Assembly: GCA_947259605.1 (NCBI GenBank)
Contig: CAMYMX010000189.1
Location: forward strand, 1-6,825
DNA length: 6,825 nucleotides
From: an uncultured Polyangiaceae bacterium
GTDB lineage: Bacteria; Myxococcota_A; Polyangia; Polyangiales; Houyiibacteriaceae
Reading direction: 5' to 3'
Made by a program: the position numbers and the translations under genes
Notes under the pieces: generated by a model
What the model was told of the DNA's origin: nothing
Seen by the model: only the letters and a program-made list of their open reading frames with translations
Database searches by the model: none
Shown: positions 1-6,825 of the stretch, one piece after another
Position numbering within the stretch: position 1 is the first letter of the stretch
Layout: each line of letters opens with the position of its first letter

Positions 1-47
1 GAAAAAAACGTCTCGAATCTAGGTTTGGAGCGCGTACACTTCCCGAC

Positions 48-1835
48 ATGTTTTCGCGCTTAGCTTCGTCGTCGTGGCGGTCTTCGGTGTTGGCAGAGCT
101 GCGATTTGGGCCGAAAGCGCTGAAGGAAACCGTGCCCTGGTTGCTCCGCACGCGACTGCGCCAAATCGACAGTCTTCTTCACGTTGCGCTGAAGAACGCG
201 CAAGAAGCGCCGCATGACCTTGCGTACGAAATGGAGCACGAACATCTGACTTGGTCCGAGCTGGCGAACACGAGCTCACGCGTCGCGCACGTCATGGCGG
301 CCGCCGGCGTCAAACCCGGAGACGTGGTCGCGCTTTTCGCAGAGAACTCGCCCTTCTACATCGCGTCGGTGCTCGGAATTTCGCGGGTCGGCGCCACGGC
401 GGCCTTGCTGAACACCAATCTTGGCGGGCGCCCGCTTTCCCATGCGGTCGAGGTGTCGAAAGCGAAGGTGGTGCTCGTGAGCCACACCCTGGAGCCGGGG
501 CTGCGCGATTGCGAAGATCTGTGCGCGTCGCTCGACCGCATCCTCGTGTTCGATGAGAATCCCTATGCAGGTCTTCTTGGCGACACGCCGGCCACGGCCT
601 ACCCCCCTGCCCCAGTCAAGGCAGAGGACGATTTCGTCTACATCTACACGTCCGGAACGACAGGTCTGCCCAAGCCATGCCGTGTCTCACACGCTCGGGC
701 AATCCTCGCCGGTGCAGGTTTCGGGCCGCTGATGTACGGTTTTCGCCCGGGCGACAAGCTCTACTGCGTGCTTCCGCTCTATCATGCGAACGGGCTTCTC
801 CTGGGCGCGTCGGCAGCGATGATTGCCCGCATCCCGATGGCGATGCGCCGCTCGTTCAGCGCGAGCGCGTTTTGGGAGGACGTTCATCGCTACAAGGCGA
901 CGGCGATTCTCTACATTGGGGAGCTGTGTCGCTACCTCGTCAACTCGCCACCGCATCCGAAGGAGCTGCCGAACCCCGTGCGCGTCGCCGTCGGCAACGG
1001 GCTTCGCCCCGACATCTGGCCGAGGTTCCAAGCGCGATTCGGCATCGAGAGCATCCGGGAATTCTATGGCGCAACGGAAGCTCCAGGCTTCATCGCCAAC
1101 ATCAGCGGGCGCGAAGGGTCGGTGGGCCGCGTCCCACTCGGAGGGCTCGCCGGCTGGCTGCGGATTGTCCAGTACGACGTCGACCTCGACCAACACCTTC
1201 GTGACGCAAAGGGCTTCTTCATTCCGTGCGGCAATGATGAAGCCGGAGAGCTGCTGATCCGTGTGCCGAGAGTCTCGACAGGCGGGCTCGAGTACCGGGG
1301 CTACACCGACGAATCGGCGACACAAAAGAAGCTGCTCCACGACGTGTTCAAAAAAGGCGACCAGTACTTCCGCTCGGGTGACCTCCTCCGTCGCGATGCC
1401 GACGGCTTCTACTACTTCGTTGACCGAATCGGCGACACCTTTCGATGGAAAGGCGAGAACGTATCCACGGCCGAGGTCGCAGACGTCATCACGCACAATG
1501 ACGGCATCGACGAAGCGACCGTGATCGGGGTGCCAGTTCCAAACATGGATGGCCAAGCAGGACTCGTCGCGGTGGTTCCCTCGGGTGAGTTCGACCCGCA
1601 CCGGTTTTGGGATGCCGTTTCGGAGCTACCACCCTATGCGCAACCGCGATTCGTCCGTGTCATGGGCGGCCTGGCGAAAACCGGGACCTTAAAAATTCAA
1701 AAGAATGACCTCAAGAAAGAAGGCGTCGACCCCGCTGCGGTCGGCGACCCGCTCTACGTTCGCACCCCGACCGGCTATGAGCCCCTCACCGTGGAACGCT
1801 GGGCCGATGTCAAAGAGGGGCGCTTGAAGCTGTGA
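48..1835 (+). CDS. Long-chain/very-long-chain acyl-CoA synthetase (FATP/FadD6-type, ANL superfamily)
   Basis: The 595-residue product should activate fatty acids with ATP to an acyl-adenylate and then to acyl-CoA, at the inner face of the membrane. Adenylate-forming motifs are complete and in order: the phosphate-binding loop TSGTTGLPK (residues 201-209), EFYGATEAPG (from 338), the hinge region RSGDLL (442-447), DRIGDTFRWKGEN (459-471), and near the C-terminus TGTLKIQK (545-552), where K549 is the likely catalytic lysine. The FRWKGENVSTAEV stretch, GNGLRPDIW and the length of about 600 match the FATP/very-long-chain group (as in mycobacterial FadD6) better than classical FadD. The N-terminal 40 residues are basic and hydrophobic, suggesting membrane association. 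No good Shine-Dalgarno sequence precedes ATG 48; a TACACT box at 35-40 could serve as a -10 and would give an almost leaderless mRNA, which is speculative. Its stop overlaps the start of the downstream thioesterase. The chain-length preference cannot be read from sequence. Confidence 0.93.
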   Translation: MFSRLASSSWRSSVLAELRFGPKALKETVPWLLRTRLRQIDSLLHVALKNAQEAPHDLAYEMEHEHLTWSELANTSSRVAHVMAAAGVKPGDVVALFAENSPFYIASVLGISRVGATAALLNTNLGGRPLSHAVEVSKAKVVLVSHTLEPGLRDCEDLCASLDRILVFDENPYAGLLGDTPATAYPPAPVKAEDDFVYIYTSGTTGLPKPCRVSHARAILAGAGFGPLMYGFRPGDKLYCVLPLYHANGLLLGASAAMIARIPMAMRRSFSASAFWEDVHRYKATAILYIGELCRYLVNSPPHPKELPNPVRVAVGNGLRPDIWPRFQARFGIESIREFYGATEAPGFIANISGREGSVGRVPLGGLAGWLRIVQYDVDLDQHLRDAKGFFIPCGNDEAGELLIRVPRVSTGGLEYRGYTDESATQKKLLHDVFKKGDQYFRSGDLLRRDADGFYYFVDRIGDTFRWKGENVSTAEVADVITHNDGIDEATVIGVPVPNMDGQAGLVAVVPSGEFDPHRFWDAVSELPPYAQPRFVRVMGGLAKTGTLKIQKNDLKKEGVDPAAVGDPLYVRTPTGYEPLTVERWADVKEGRLKL

Positions 1836-2275
1836 TGCCGAGGATGACCGCCAACGAGATCGCGAGCTTCATGCAGAAGGCTTTTCCGCAAGCGCGCATG
1901 CCGGTCGAAATCGAAGAGCTGCGCGACGGGTTTCTGCGAATCCGAGTTCCGGTAACCGATCGCCACCTGCGTCCGGGCGGCACGGTTTCGGGCCCGGTCC
2001 TCATGACGATCGCTGATACCGCCATGTACTACCTCGTGCTCGGCGCGATCGGCCCTGTTGCCCTCGCCCTCACCACCAATCTGAATATCAACTTCCTTCG
2101 TGCGCCGAAGCCAGCTGACGTGATCGCGGAGGCCGAAATGCTCAAGCTCGGCAGTCGGCTCGCTGTGGGCCAAGTGACGATCTACTCCGCGGGAAGCGAC
2201 GACCCGGTCGCGCATGCAACCGTAACCTACTCGATCCCGCCCGACGCTAAACGCTCCCCAAAGCCTTCCGAATGA
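1832..2275 (+). CDS. PaaI-family hotdog-fold acyl-CoA thioesterase
   Basis: A 147-residue single hotdog-domain protein, expected to hydrolyse acyl-CoA esters to free acid and CoA in the cytoplasm as a dimer or tetramer. The signature region runs from HLRPGG (residues 45-50) through SGPVLMTIADTAMYY (53-67), the long central helix that carries the usual acidic active-site residue (D62), to TTNLNINFLRAP (81-92), the following strand. This pattern and the length fit PaaI/YdiI-like thioesterases. The GTG at 1832 overlaps the preceding stop in a GTGA arrangement, with GAGGGG at 1815-1820 as a distant ribosome site; ATG 1835 or ATG 1844 are alternative starts. The overlap points to translational coupling with the acyl-CoA synthetase, so the pair probably makes and breaks related CoA esters. 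The 3' end overlaps the convergent DUF4202 gene by 29 bp. Substrate is unknown; fold and enzyme class are fairly secure. Confidence 0.88.
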   Translation: MMPRMTANEIASFMQKAFPQARMPVEIEELRDGFLRIRVPVTDRHLRPGGTVSGPVLMTIADTAMYYLVLGAIGPVALALTTNLNINFLRAPKPADVIAEAEMLKLGSRLAVGQVTIYSAGSDDPVAHATVTYSIPPDAKRSPKPSE

Positions 2276-2831
2276 GAGCGAGGTCCTCGGGCGCGTAGTC
2301 GAGCTGAAGCGCGGCCCGGTGTGCCTCTTCCGACATTTTCTTCCAGGTCTTCTGCACGATGGGGATGAGCTTTTCCTCGACATGCTTCGGCGCGAAGTCA
2401 TGAAAGTAGTGCTCCAGAAACACGAGACAGATGACATCTTCGAGCAGCTGGACGTCTGGGTCGGTTTTCAATCCACGCTTCCGGAGCAGCGTCTTCACGC
2501 GCTCGACTGCTTTGGGATCGTAGCCGACGCGCTCCATGATCGCGCCCGCGATTTCGCCATGTCGTTTATAGAGATCGGTCCGCCACTTGAGGTACCCGGC
2601 CCTGCCCTCTGGATAGCTATCCCGCGGCACTTCCCAACGCCGTATGTGCTGGGCGCGTGCCGCGAGCTGGACGGTTTCGGGGGCGCCCGGGGCATAGGCC
2701 GCGAGGCGGGCGGACATCCGTTGGCCATAGATGAGCTCCTTGGGAACGAGCTGACCGCCGACCGATTCCGCGCTTGGGTCGTCGGCGTTGGCGGCGTCAA
2801 ACCCGCTCAGTGCATCTTCGAGGCGCGACAT
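2247..2831 (-). CDS. DUF4202 domain-containing protein, function unknown
   Basis: A 194-residue soluble protein recognised as the DUF4202 family, whose members are sometimes mislabelled glutamyl-tRNA synthetase. Conserved-looking features are QLVPKELIYGQRMS (residues 27-40), QHIRRWEVPR (61-70), YPEGRAGYLKWRTDLYKRHG (73-92) and LLEDVICLVFLEHYFHDF (119-136). It is mostly helical with no signal peptide or membrane segment. The spacing of H62, H91 and E121-D122 within helical segments recalls HD-type metal phosphohydrolases, but this is my inference. The ATG at 2831 was chosen because family similarity begins just after it; a longer GTG start at 2873 would add 14 low-complexity residues (MPASASVSAWYAVG) and run through the palindrome in the divergent promoter region. 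Neither start has a clear Shine-Dalgarno sequence. The gene is divergent from the NAPE-PLD-like hydrolase and convergent with the thioesterase. No function is assigned. Confidence 0.85.
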   Translation of the reverse strand: MSRLEDALSGFDAANADDPSAESVGGQLVPKELIYGQRMSARLAAYAPGAPETVQLAARAQHIRRWEVPRDSYPEGRAGYLKWRTDLYKRHGEIAGAIMERVGYDPKAVERVKTLLRKRGLKTDPDVQLLEDVICLVFLEHYFHDFAPKHVEEKLIPIVQKTWKKMSEEAHRAALQLDYAPEDLALIRKALGSV

Positions 2832-2858
2832 TCCAACAGCGTACCACGCCGACACCGA

Positions 2859-2891
2859 CGCTGACGCTGGCACACCGTGACACCGTCAGCG
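2859..2891. promoter_or_regulatory. 33-bp near-palindrome, candidate operator between divergent genes
   Basis: The outer arms are a perfect 8-bp inverted repeat, CGCTGACG (2859-2866) and CGTCAGCG (2884-2891). Inside, TG/CA (2868-2869 with 2881-2882) and CAC/GTG (2871-2873 with 2877-2879) also pair, so 13 of 16 positions are symmetrical about base 2875. A shorter palindrome, TGAC-ACC-GTCA (2878-2888), is nested in the right half. The site overlaps the candidate -35 box of the downstream hydrolase gene and lies about 30 bp upstream of the DUF4202 start, a position suited to control of both. The binding protein is unknown. Confidence 0.5.
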
Positions 2892-2904
2892 ATTGCCCTA
2901 TACA
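2877..2904 (+). promoter_or_regulatory. Candidate sigma70-type promoter for the NAPE-PLD-like gene
   Basis: A -35-like GTGACA (2877-2882, five of six to TTGACA) and a -10-like TATACA (2899-2904, four of six to TATAAT) are 16 bp apart. Transcription would start near 2911, only about 4 nt before the annotated ATG at 2915, so the message would be nearly leaderless or translation would begin at ATG 2960. The -35 box lies inside the 33-bp near-palindrome. Identified by eye only. Confidence 0.4.
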
Positions 2905-2914
2905 CTGCTGACCG

Positions 2915-4036
<1,122 letters not shown>

Positions 4037-4056
4037 GGCGCGGGCCCTCTCTACGC

Positions 4057-4629
4057 TTACCCTTCGTTGGCTGCGCGACGCGCCGCGGCGCAAACCGAGG
4101 CCACGGAGGATCCGCCGAACACCATCTGAATGCCGGCAAGCGTGCCAACCGCCCAGACTCCCGAGACTGGGAACTGGCGCCAAATCATGATCCCAAGGGC
4201 GAGCGACACGACGCCGCTGAACAACGACCAGCCCCAGCCTTTGATTGGACGGAGGCGAAACGCCCAGAAGCTCTGGAAGACGCCGTCGACGACAAAATAG
4301 ACGGCCAAGACGAGGGTCAGCGTTGCCAGTGCCATCGCAGGGCGAGCCAACATGTAACCACCAATCACGATCGAGAGCAGACCCAACAAGGAGACCAGCA
4401 GCCCGTGGCCAAACGAGCCCATCCGGAACGCGAGGAAGAGCCTCGAGACGCCTGAGGCGACGATGAGTACGCCTACGGCAATCGCGATGGAGAGCCCTGC
4501 AACGAGTGGAGAGAGCAACGCCAGGATGCCGGCGACGACGACGATCACCCCTACCGCCATCCCGACGCCAGCGTGTCGCTTGATCGAGCTCAACATCTCT
4601 TCGTCGACTTCTTGAATTCCGTTTGTCAT
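4057..4629 (-). CDS. HdeD family (DUF308) integral membrane protein
   Basis: A 190-residue inner-membrane protein with six predicted segments at roughly residues 20-41, 43-61, 74-92, 98-122, 131-150 and 154-175, in the three-hairpin arrangement of the DUF308/HdeD family. The segment RQFPVSGVWAVGTLAGIQ (151-168) matches the WP..S.W.IG..-type motif typical of that family, and the helix-breaking FAFR/LAFR-like turns are also present. E. coli HdeD is linked to acid resistance at high cell density, but its biochemical function is unknown and the link may not carry over. ATG 4629 is supported by a strong ribosome site, GGAGG at about 4636-4640 on the complement, 6 nt away. It lies 73 bp downstream of another membrane protein gene on the same strand and may be co-transcribed with it. 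Family assignment is good; role is not known. Confidence 0.88.
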   Translation of the reverse strand: MTNGIQEVDEEMLSSIKRHAGVGMAVGVIVVVAGILALLSPLVAGLSIAIAVGVLIVASGVSRLFLAFRMGSFGHGLLVSLLGLLSIVIGGYMLARPAMALATLTLVLAVYFVVDGVFQSFWAFRLRPIKGWGWSLFSGVVSLALGIMIWRQFPVSGVWAVGTLAGIQMVFGGSSVASVCAAARRAANEG

Positions 4630-4662
4630 TCGCTTCCTCCAAGCCTGCCATTGGAGCGCAAG

Positions 4663-4684
4663 CGACCCGGGATGGCAAGGGTCG
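4663..4684 (-). repeat. Small inverted repeat between the two minus-strand membrane genes
   Basis: CGACCC (4663-4668) and GGGTCG (4679-4684) form a 6-bp GC-rich stem with a 10-nt loop in the 73-bp gap after the stop of the upstream membrane protein gene. No T-run follows on the minus strand, so it is not a convincing intrinsic terminator; it could be an mRNA-processing or attenuating hairpin, or chance in GC-rich DNA. Confidence 0.25.
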
Positions 4685-4702
4685 ATCGCTGCGTGAGGCA
4701 GC

Positions 4703-5401
4703 TCAGTCGGCCGCGCCCAGCAACACGTGCAAGAGCGCGAACGTGAGAAGCCCTGCCAAGAACGCCCAAAACTTGTTGTTCCGGGATACTGGGAACACCC
4801 CGTTGGCGGTGTGAAACATCATGAAGCCGGCGAGTGAGGCCGTGACAAGATCAATCACCGCGGGGTGCGGACGTCGAACGAGGTTTAGGCCATAGCCGAT
4901 TGCCACGCCTGCAAGCAGTACCCAACGTCCCCATTTGATGAAGCGCTCGCCATATTCATCCTGCATTTCCAGGTCGGTGTTCAGCACATCGAGCGCAAGC
5001 GACAGAGCGAATACCAGAGTCAGGATGGGTGTCGGGGGAAGGTTGAGACCGAGCGTGAAAATCAGCAGCCCATCGTAAACGAAGAACACCGATAGATAGG
5101 CATGATACTTGGTTGGGTGCGCATGTTTGGGCGGTTGGAACATCACGTCCAAGCCGTAGAACGCGACGAAGCCGAGCAAGGCGACGAAATAGATTCGCGG
5201 GCCCACGACCGCGTCGGCAGCGTCGAGGCTTGGGATGAGATGGAGGAACACATAGGCGACGGAGAGCCCTCCGCCGAAGGCCTGCTGCCGTTCGGGGTAT
5301 TTGACGAGCCCCTTGACCCGCGGCGCGACGATGTGCGCCGCGCAGAGAATGAGCGCGACTAGAAGAATTTCCCACTGCTCCGACCACGAACTCAACGACA
5401 C
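4703..5401 (-). CDS. Hypothetical multi-pass membrane protein, distantly ZIP-like
   Basis: A 232-residue very hydrophobic protein with about eight predicted membrane segments (near residues 9-27, 42-58, 70-86, 102-119, 123-141, 157-173, 180-196, 210-228). I do not recognise an exact family. Several features recall ZIP metal transporters: eight segments, GGGLSVAYVFLHLIP in segment 2, a histidine-bearing loop KHAHPTKYH (92-100) between segments 3 and 4, YDG (109-111) in segment 4, and AGFMMFHTANGVFP (191-204) in segment 7. However, the usual HNxxDG and HExPHE metal ligands of segments 4 and 5 are not present, so zinc transport by the standard site is doubtful. The start is GTG 5401, supported by GAGGGGAG a few bases upstream on the complement. 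It is followed after 73 bp by the HdeD-type gene and is divergent from tetR. Existence of the gene is secure; function is unknown. Confidence 0.8.
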   Translation of the reverse strand: MSLSSWSEQWEILLVALILCAAHIVAPRVKGLVKYPERQQAFGGGLSVAYVFLHLIPSLDAADAVVGPRIYFVALLGFVAFYGLDVMFQPPKHAHPTKYHAYLSVFFVYDGLLIFTLGLNLPPTPILTLVFALSLALDVLNTDLEMQDEYGERFIKWGRWVLLAGVAIGYGLNLVRRPHPAVIDLVTASLAGFMMFHTANGVFPVSRNNKFWAFLAGLLTFALLHVLLGAAD

Positions 5402-5459
5402 CCGACGCTCCCCTCACCGTCCATCTGTCCCAACGCGAGCTTCGCGGACACTAGTTCAA

Positions 5460-5469
5460 AATGCGCATT
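5460..5469. repeat. Perfect 10-bp palindrome AATGCGCATT in divergent intergenic region
   Basis: AATGCGCATT lies about 60 bp upstream of the membrane protein start and about 100 bp upstream of tetR. It could be a protein-binding site for the minus-strand promoter, but no clear -35/-10 pair was found beside it and a 10-bp palindrome can arise by chance. Confidence 0.2.
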
Positions 5470-5517
5470 CTCGGACTCTGATCGGCTCAATGTGCTGCAC
5501 TAGGAATCTTCTCCTTG

Positions 5518-5569
5518 CATTCTCCCTACCATTTGGTAGGCATTTGACGACCAGTTGGTAGAGAGAATG
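5518..5569. promoter_or_regulatory. Double palindromic operator covering the tetR start
   Basis: Site 1 (5525-5540) is CCTACCA-TT-TGGTAGG, a perfect palindrome with 7-bp arms. Site 2 (5548-5561), CGACCAGTTGGTAG, matches 12 of the 14 core bases of site 1 and lies 22 bp away, about two helical turns, so two dimers could bind the same face. The outer halves also pair: 5518-5531 (CATTCTCCCTACCA) and 5556-5569 (TGGTAGAGAGAATG) are inverted repeats with one mismatch in 14, and the right arm contains the GAGAGA ribosome site and the ATG. This is the classic placement for TetR autorepression. Which protein binds is inferred from position. Confidence 0.65.
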
Positions 5570-6175
5570 GACGTACGCCATCAGATCCTGACCCATGCCA
5601 CGCGGCTGTTCGCGGAGCAGGGCTACGACGGGACTTCGGTTCAGGAAATTGCCGATGCGGTGGGGATTCGAAAGCCGAGCCTCCTCTACCACTTCAGGTC
5701 GAAAGATGCGCTTCGCGAAAACGTACTCGCAGAAATGCTCGCGCACTGGAACGCAGTGTTGCCGGGCCTTCTATTGAAGGCGTCCACCGAAGAGCGTTTC
5801 GACGCGACGATGCGGGCGCTGAGCGAGTTCTTCATCGAGGATCCGGATCGCGCGCGTCTCTTCCTACGCGAAACCCTCGACCGGCCGGAGCAGATGCAAG
5901 GGATGCTCGCTCGGTTCGTGCAACCCTGGGTCGAGCTCCTAGGCGGGCAGCTCGAGCGCGCGAAGCGACAAGGCTTGGTCCGACCCGACGTCGACCCGCA
6001 AGCGTACGCGGTCGAGGTGATCACGATGGCCGTGGCGGGAACCGCGGTCATCGACACGCTGCAAACGATTCTGCCGGATGATCCGGCCCGAGGAAACACG
6101 CGAACGCGTCACGCACGTGAGTTGATCCGCGTCGCGCGATCGAGCCTCTACACCGAGAACGAAGGCGACAACTGA
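5567..6175 (+). CDS. TetR/AcrR-family transcriptional regulator, probable local repressor of acyl-CoA dehydrogenase
   Basis: A 202-residue one-component regulator. Residues 5-49 form the TetR DNA-binding domain: RHQILTHATRLFAEQGYDG, then the helix-turn-helix TSVQEIADAVGIRKPSLLYHF (23-43) with recognition helix around KPSLLYHF, and SKDAL. The remaining part is an all-helical ligand-binding and dimerisation domain, without diagnostic residues for the ligand. ATG 5567 is preferred; a TTG at 5555 would add four residues encoded by operator DNA. A purine-rich GGTAGAGAGA precedes the ATG. The gene sits just downstream of two matching palindromes, implying autoregulation, and its stop is 2 bp from the start of an acyl-CoA dehydrogenase, implying one operon. 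A fatty acyl-CoA or acyl-chain ligand is a reasonable guess from context, as for FadR/PsrA-type TetR proteins, but is not shown by the sequence. Confidence 0.92.
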   Translation: MDVRHQILTHATRLFAEQGYDGTSVQEIADAVGIRKPSLLYHFRSKDALRENVLAEMLAHWNAVLPGLLLKASTEERFDATMRALSEFFIEDPDRARLFLRETLDRPEQMQGMLARFVQPWVELLGGQLERAKRQGLVRPDVDPQAYAVEVITMAVAGTAVIDTLQTILPDDPARGNTRTRHARELIRVARSSLYTENEGDN

Positions 6176-6177
6176 GC

Positions 6178-6825
6178 ATGGCTAATTTCTTCAAAGACAA
6201 CGACGATCTTCAATACTATTTCGACAAGGGCGTCGACTGGGACTCGCTCGCGCAAATCACCGAACATGACTTCGCCGATGGGGACGGAGAAGGCTTTCGG
6301 AACACCGAGGAGGCGGTCGAGTTCTACCGCGACATCATCGAGATGTTCGGGCAATTCACCGCCGAAGAGATCAAGCCCTACGAGAGAGAAATCGACGAGA
6401 AAGGCGTCGATTTCGTCGACGGCGAGGTGGTCTTCCCCGAGCGGCTCGCCGGAATCTTTGAGAGGATCAACGAGCTCGACCTTCATGGTCTGCCGATCCC
6501 GCGTGAGCTTGGCGGGATGAACGCGCCGATGATGCTGTACTTCATGAACAGCGAGTTGATGGCGCGAGCCGACGTCTCCGCGATGGCGCACCATGGGTTT
6601 CACGCGGGTATGGCTATGGCAGCGATCGTTTTCTCTGCGCTCGAAGGAAGCTCGGAGATCGATCCAGTGACCGGCGGAATCAACGAAACCCGCTGGCGGA
6701 AGATGGTCGAAGAAATCGTGGCTGGCGAAGCCTGGGGGTGCATGGACATCACGGAGCCCGACGCCGGGTCCGACATGGGAGCACTGCGGGCGACGGGTGA
6801 GCAGGACGCCGACGGAAACTGGTAT
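6178..6825 (+). CDS. Acyl-CoA dehydrogenase (partial, 3' end outside window)
   Basis: The open frame from ATG 6178 runs 216 residues to the window edge without a stop. It encodes the N-terminal part of an FAD-dependent acyl-CoA dehydrogenase, which makes the trans-2-enoyl-CoA in the first step of beta-oxidation and passes electrons to ETF. The helical N-terminal domain includes FGQFTAEEIKPYEREID, then LHGLPIPRELGG and the flavin/substrate segment CMDITEPDAGSDMGA (188-202), which matches the acyl-CoA dehydrogenase signature TEPxAGSD. An N-terminal extension (MANFFKDNDDLQYYFDKG...) and the insert around EIDPVTGGINETRWRKM suggest the longer DmdC/FadE5-like subgroup of about 600 residues rather than short 380-residue enzymes. 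The catalytic glutamate lies beyond the window. ATG 6178 follows the tetR stop by 2 bp with only a weak ribosome site, suggesting translational coupling. Chain-length preference cannot be stated. Confidence 0.93.
   Translation, partial: MANFFKDNDDLQYYFDKGVDWDSLAQITEHDFADGDGEGFRNTEEAVEFYRDIIEMFGQFTAEEIKPYEREIDEKGVDFVDGEVVFPERLAGIFERINELDLHGLPIPRELGGMNAPMMLYFMNSELMARADVSAMAHHGFHAGMAMAAIVFSALEGSSEIDPVTGGINETRWRKMVEEIVAGEAWGCMDITEPDAGSDMGALRATGEQDADGNWY

Noticed and set aside
1..10. A7 run at the window start as part of a terminator or promoter
   Set aside because: No stem is visible beside it and the upstream sequence is outside the window.
687..1601. 304-codon open frame on the minus strand inside the acyl-CoA synthetase gene
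   Set aside because: Fully antisense to a gene with all ANL motifs; composition is rich in R, A and V with no recognisable domain, as expected of a GC-rich shadow frame.
1775..2437. 220-codon minus-strand frame opposite the thioesterase
   Set aside because: Lies antisense to the conserved hotdog motif and has low-complexity content.
2319..2864. 181-codon plus-strand frame opposite DUF4202
   Set aside because: Antisense to a recognised family; no domain or ribosome site.
4663..4684. Intrinsic terminator after the ZIP-like gene
   Set aside because: Stem of only 6 bp and no T-run on the minus strand; kept only as a weak inverted repeat.
5544..5572. TTGACG at 5544-5549 as a -35 box for tetR
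   Set aside because: The matching -10 would fall on or after the ATG at 5567, so it cannot drive this gene from its chosen start.

Overview
The window is GC-rich and tightly packed, with eight protein-coding genes (the last cut by the window end) and no RNA genes, insertion sequences, CRISPR arrays or prophage genes visible. The gene types (FATP-type acyl-CoA synthetase, PaaI-like thioesterase, TetR regulator, long acyl-CoA dehydrogenase) and the GC-rich codon use suggest a chromosomal segment of a Gram-negative bacterium that uses fatty acids. The N-terminal style of the acyl-CoA dehydrogenase is most like Myxococcota or other former Deltaproteobacteria. That placement is inferred from memory of such proteins, not from a search.

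Region by region: positions 48-2275 (+) hold a two-gene unit, a long-chain/very-long-chain acyl-CoA synthetase whose stop codon overlaps the start of a hotdog-fold thioesterase. The thioesterase runs tail to tail, with a 29-bp overlap, into a DUF4202 gene on the minus strand (2247-2831). An 83-bp divergent intergenic region (2832-2914) separates DUF4202 from a NAPE-PLD-like metallo-beta-lactamase-fold hydrolase (2915-4036, +). It contains a 33-bp near-palindrome overlapping a plausible promoter. The hydrolase ends 20 bp from a convergent pair of minus-strand membrane protein genes: an eight-segment membrane protein with distant ZIP-like features (4703-5401) followed by an HdeD-family protein (4057-4629). 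A 165-bp divergent region (5402-5566) then leads to a TetR-family regulator (5567-6175, +) and, 2 bp after its stop, an acyl-CoA dehydrogenase (6178 to the window end).

How they may work together: the synthetase activates fatty acids to acyl-CoA, the thioesterase could release them again or trim unwanted CoA esters, and the dehydrogenase performs the first oxidation of beta-oxidation. The TetR protein probably represses its own promoter and hence the dehydrogenase, through two CTACCA/TGGTAG-type palindromes just upstream of its start codon. The hydrolase would fit phospholipid turnover that supplies fatty acids. This shared lipid theme is inference; the DUF4202 and membrane protein genes have no clear place in it.

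No wholly new system is evident. The best leads are the symmetrical double operator that buries the tetR start codon, the long palindrome before the NAPE-PLD-like gene, and the ZIP-like membrane protein that lacks the usual metal ligands.
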